Assembly: GCA_039807445.1 (NCBI GenBank)
Contig: JBDHRG010000176.1
Span: forward strand, 1 to 7,827
DNA: 7,827 nt
Reading direction: 5' to 3'
Source: JBDHRG01 sp039807445
Lineage (GTDB): Bacteria; Pseudomonadota; Gammaproteobacteria; Competibacterales; Competibacteraceae
The position numbers and the translations under genes were made by a program. The notes beneath the pieces were generated by a model. It saw nothing but the letters and a program-made list of their open reading frames with translations. It did not search any database and had not been told where the DNA came from. Numbering within the stretch: the first letter of the stretch is position 1; every line of letters begins with the position of its first letter. Positions 6,360 through 7,827 of this stretch are shown in pieces.

Positions 6360-7664
6360 ATGAACACCATCTACGCCCCCTGGCCCTTGCCGGCCCAGAA
6401 CTCGCTCTGGCTGAATTCTGCCGTGCCTGCTCCCGTCACGCCTCCGATCGCTCGGGGAGGCGATGCCGATATCGTGATCGTCGGTGCCGGCTATACCGGC
6501 CTGTCGGCCGCGCTGAGCTTAGCCGAGCGTGGGCGCGAGGCCGTGGTACTGGATGCCGGCGATCCCGGCTACGGTGCCTCGGGCCGCAATGGCGGGCAGG
6601 TGATTCCCGGGCTCAAGTACGATCCCGAACAGCTGCTCGAGCTGTTCGGGCACGAGCGCGGCAAGCGTATGGCGCATCATGTCGCTGCCGTGGCCGAGCA
6701 GACCTTCGACCTGATCGAACGCTACGGGCTGGACTGCGAGGCGCGGCGTTGTGGCTGGATCCAGGCGGCGTCGTCGCCGCGCAGACTCGAAGTGCTGCAC
6801 GAGCGGGCAAGACAGTGGCGCGACGGCTTCGGCGTGCCGGCCCGCGACCTCGATGCCGCGGAGATCGAGCGTCTCACCGGCGCCCACGGGTACTGTGGAG
6901 GGTGGCTCGACCCACGGGGGGGGACACTTCACCCCTTGAGCTATGTCCGCGAGCTCGCGCGCGTCGCCATCGCGGCCGGTGCGCGCGTGCATGGCGGCAG
7001 CCTGGTCACGGCCTTGCGTGCCGAGGGCGGCGCCTGGCGGGTAAGCGTCAACGGCGTCGAACTGCGGGCGCGGGCGGTGGTGCTCGCGACCAACGGCTAT
7101 ACCGGCGATCTCTGGCCCGGGCTGCGCCGGACCATCCTCCCGGCGACCAGCATCCAGCTCGCGACCGAGCCTTTGCCGGTTCCGCTGCGCGAACACGTTC
7201 TGCCCGGCGGAATACCGGTATCCGATTCACGCCGGCTGCTGGTGTACATGCGCCTGTCGCCTGACGGGCGGTTGGTGGTGGGAGGGCGAGGGTCGTTCTC
7301 GCAGCGCGAGCCGCAGCGCTATTACGAGCGCCTCCGGGAGACGGCGCTGCGCATGTACCCGCAGCTGGCCGGCGTGCGGTGGGAGTTCCAGTGGGGAGGC
7401 CTGGTCGACCTGACGGTCGATGGTCTGCCACACCTGCATCACCTGGCGCCAGGGTTGGTCTCGGTTCTCGGCTACAACGGGCGCGGCGTGGCGTTGGCCT
7501 CGCAGATGGGGCGGACGCTCGCCGATCTACTGTGCGAGGGCGACGACGACGCCACGTGGCTGCCCGTGTCCCGCCCCCGGGAAGTGCCGCTGCACGGATT
7601 GCGTCGCCCGTTCATGGAGATGGCGGGAATGTGTTACGGCGTGCTCGATCGCCTCGGACTGTGA
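6360..7664 (+). CDS. FAD-dependent amine oxidoreductase of the DAO family, PuuB-like
   Basis: This is a flavin oxidoreductase of the D-amino acid oxidase fold, expected to oxidise a primary or secondary amine and release an aldehyde or oxo acid. It has 434 residues, close to E. coli PuuB (426). The ATG at 6360 has GGAG 5 nt upstream and is 50 bases after the binding-protein stop. The FAD Rossmann motif GAGYTG is at 42-47, the ribose-binding acid is D65, and the PuuB-type GASGRNGGQ is at 72-80. GGTLHPL (from 187), a mid-protein VVLATNGYTGD, the flavin-site GYNGRGVALAS (371 onward) and a C-terminal RRPFMEMAGMCYGVLDRLG all have close PuuB counterparts. No signal peptide is seen. No gamma-glutamylputrescine synthetase (puuA) is in the window, so the true PuuB substrate is not implied. 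Relatives include sarcosine and other N-alkyl amino acid oxidases. An 8-G run lies at 6916-6923 inside the reading frame. Confidence 0.88.
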   Translation: MNTIYAPWPLPAQNSLWLNSAVPAPVTPPIARGGDADIVIVGAGYTGLSAALSLAERGREAVVLDAGDPGYGASGRNGGQVIPGLKYDPEQLLELFGHERGKRMAHHVAAVAEQTFDLIERYGLDCEARRCGWIQAASSPRRLEVLHERARQWRDGFGVPARDLDAAEIERLTGAHGYCGGWLDPRGGTLHPLSYVRELARVAIAAGARVHGGSLVTALRAEGGAWRVSVNGVELRARAVVLATNGYTGDLWPGLRRTILPATSIQLATEPLPVPLREHVLPGGIPVSDSRRLLVYMRLSPDGRLVVGGRGSFSQREPQRYYERLRETALRMYPQLAGVRWEFQWGGLVDLTVDGLPHLHHLAPGLVSVLGYNGRGVALASQMGRTLADLLCEGDDDATWLPVSRPREVPLHGLRRPFMEMAGMCYGVLDRLGL

Positions 7665-7708
7665 GCGAACGCTCTGGTCCCCTCGTCCTTAGATCCGGGG
7701 AAGGTTCC

Positions 7709-7827
7709 ATGTCGATGCAGAGTTCCGAGTACGTGCTCGAGACCCGCCAGCTGGTCAAGGAGTTCAAGGGCTTCGTTGCGGTCGACCAGGTCGACCTGGA
7801 CGTGCGCCGCGGCCACATCCACGCGCT
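7709..7827 (+). CDS. LivG-like ABC transporter ATP-binding protein, N-terminal fragment at the window edge
   Basis: The window ends after 39 full codons of what looks like the first ATPase of a LIV-type ABC importer, the energy source for uptake of the ligand caught by the binding protein upstream. The fragment reads VLETRQLVKEFKGFVAV (9-25) then DQVDLDVRRGHIHA. This is the classic first strand, A-loop (aromatic F19, by analogy with W13 of MalK) and second strand that lead into Walker A, which itself lies beyond the edge. LivG-type proteins typically have KxFxGxxAV here. A purine-rich GGGGAAGG (7697-7704) precedes the ATG at 7709; an in-frame ATG at 7715 is an alternative. The gene starts 44 bases after the oxidase. 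The permeases and the LivF partner would be expected further right. Confidence 0.8.
   Translation, partial: MSMQSSEYVLETRQLVKEFKGFVAVDQVDLDVRRGHIHA

Noticed and set aside
1..7827. CRISPR arrays, tRNA or rRNA genes, insertion-sequence ends or phage genes
   Set aside because: Reading both strands by eye showed no regularly spaced repeats, cloverleaf-like segments, rRNA-like stretches or transposase motifs.

Overview
The window is GC-rich throughout its coding parts, with strong third-position G/C bias, tight gene spacing and clear Shine-Dalgarno sites. The protein types (a PcaR/PobR-like IclR regulator, a HyuA/HyuB pair, a branched-chain amino acid type ABC transporter) fit a free-living high-GC proteobacterium. 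A beta-proteobacterium (Burkholderiales or Rhodocyclales) is my best guess, but it is inferred from style and not shown by a marker gene.

Layout. Positions 1-629 (minus strand) hold most of an IclR-family regulator that runs off the left edge. Positions 630 to about 1140 are a GC-rich stretch with no convincing gene. Positions 1141-1220 are an AT-rich control block (24 of 80 bases are G/C by my count). It holds a perfect 7-5-7 inverted repeat at 1156-1174, a good sigma-70-like promoter facing right (1184-1212), and a possible extended -10 facing left (1143-1151). A plus-strand operon follows: hyuA (1346-3361), hyuB (3364-4998), a secreted ABC-transporter substrate-binding protein (5083-6309), a PuuB-like FAD-dependent amine oxidase (6360-7664), and the first 39 codons of a LivG-like ABC ATPase (7709 to the right edge). 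The rest of the transporter (permeases, second ATPase) presumably lies beyond the window.

How the genes may work together. This looks like a substrate-inducible catabolic operon. The binding protein and its ABC transporter would import a small nitrogenous compound. The HyuA/HyuB heterodimer would open a cyclic amide or imide (lactam, hydantoin or 5-oxoproline type) at the expense of ATP. The amine oxidase would then oxidise an amino group, perhaps the one freed by ring opening. The IclR protein, divergent from the operon, probably senses the substrate or an intermediate through the inverted repeat. The families are well supported. The actual substrate cannot be read from the sequence, and the combination of HyuAB with a PuuB-like oxidase inside a LIV-type transporter cluster is the most interesting point of the window.
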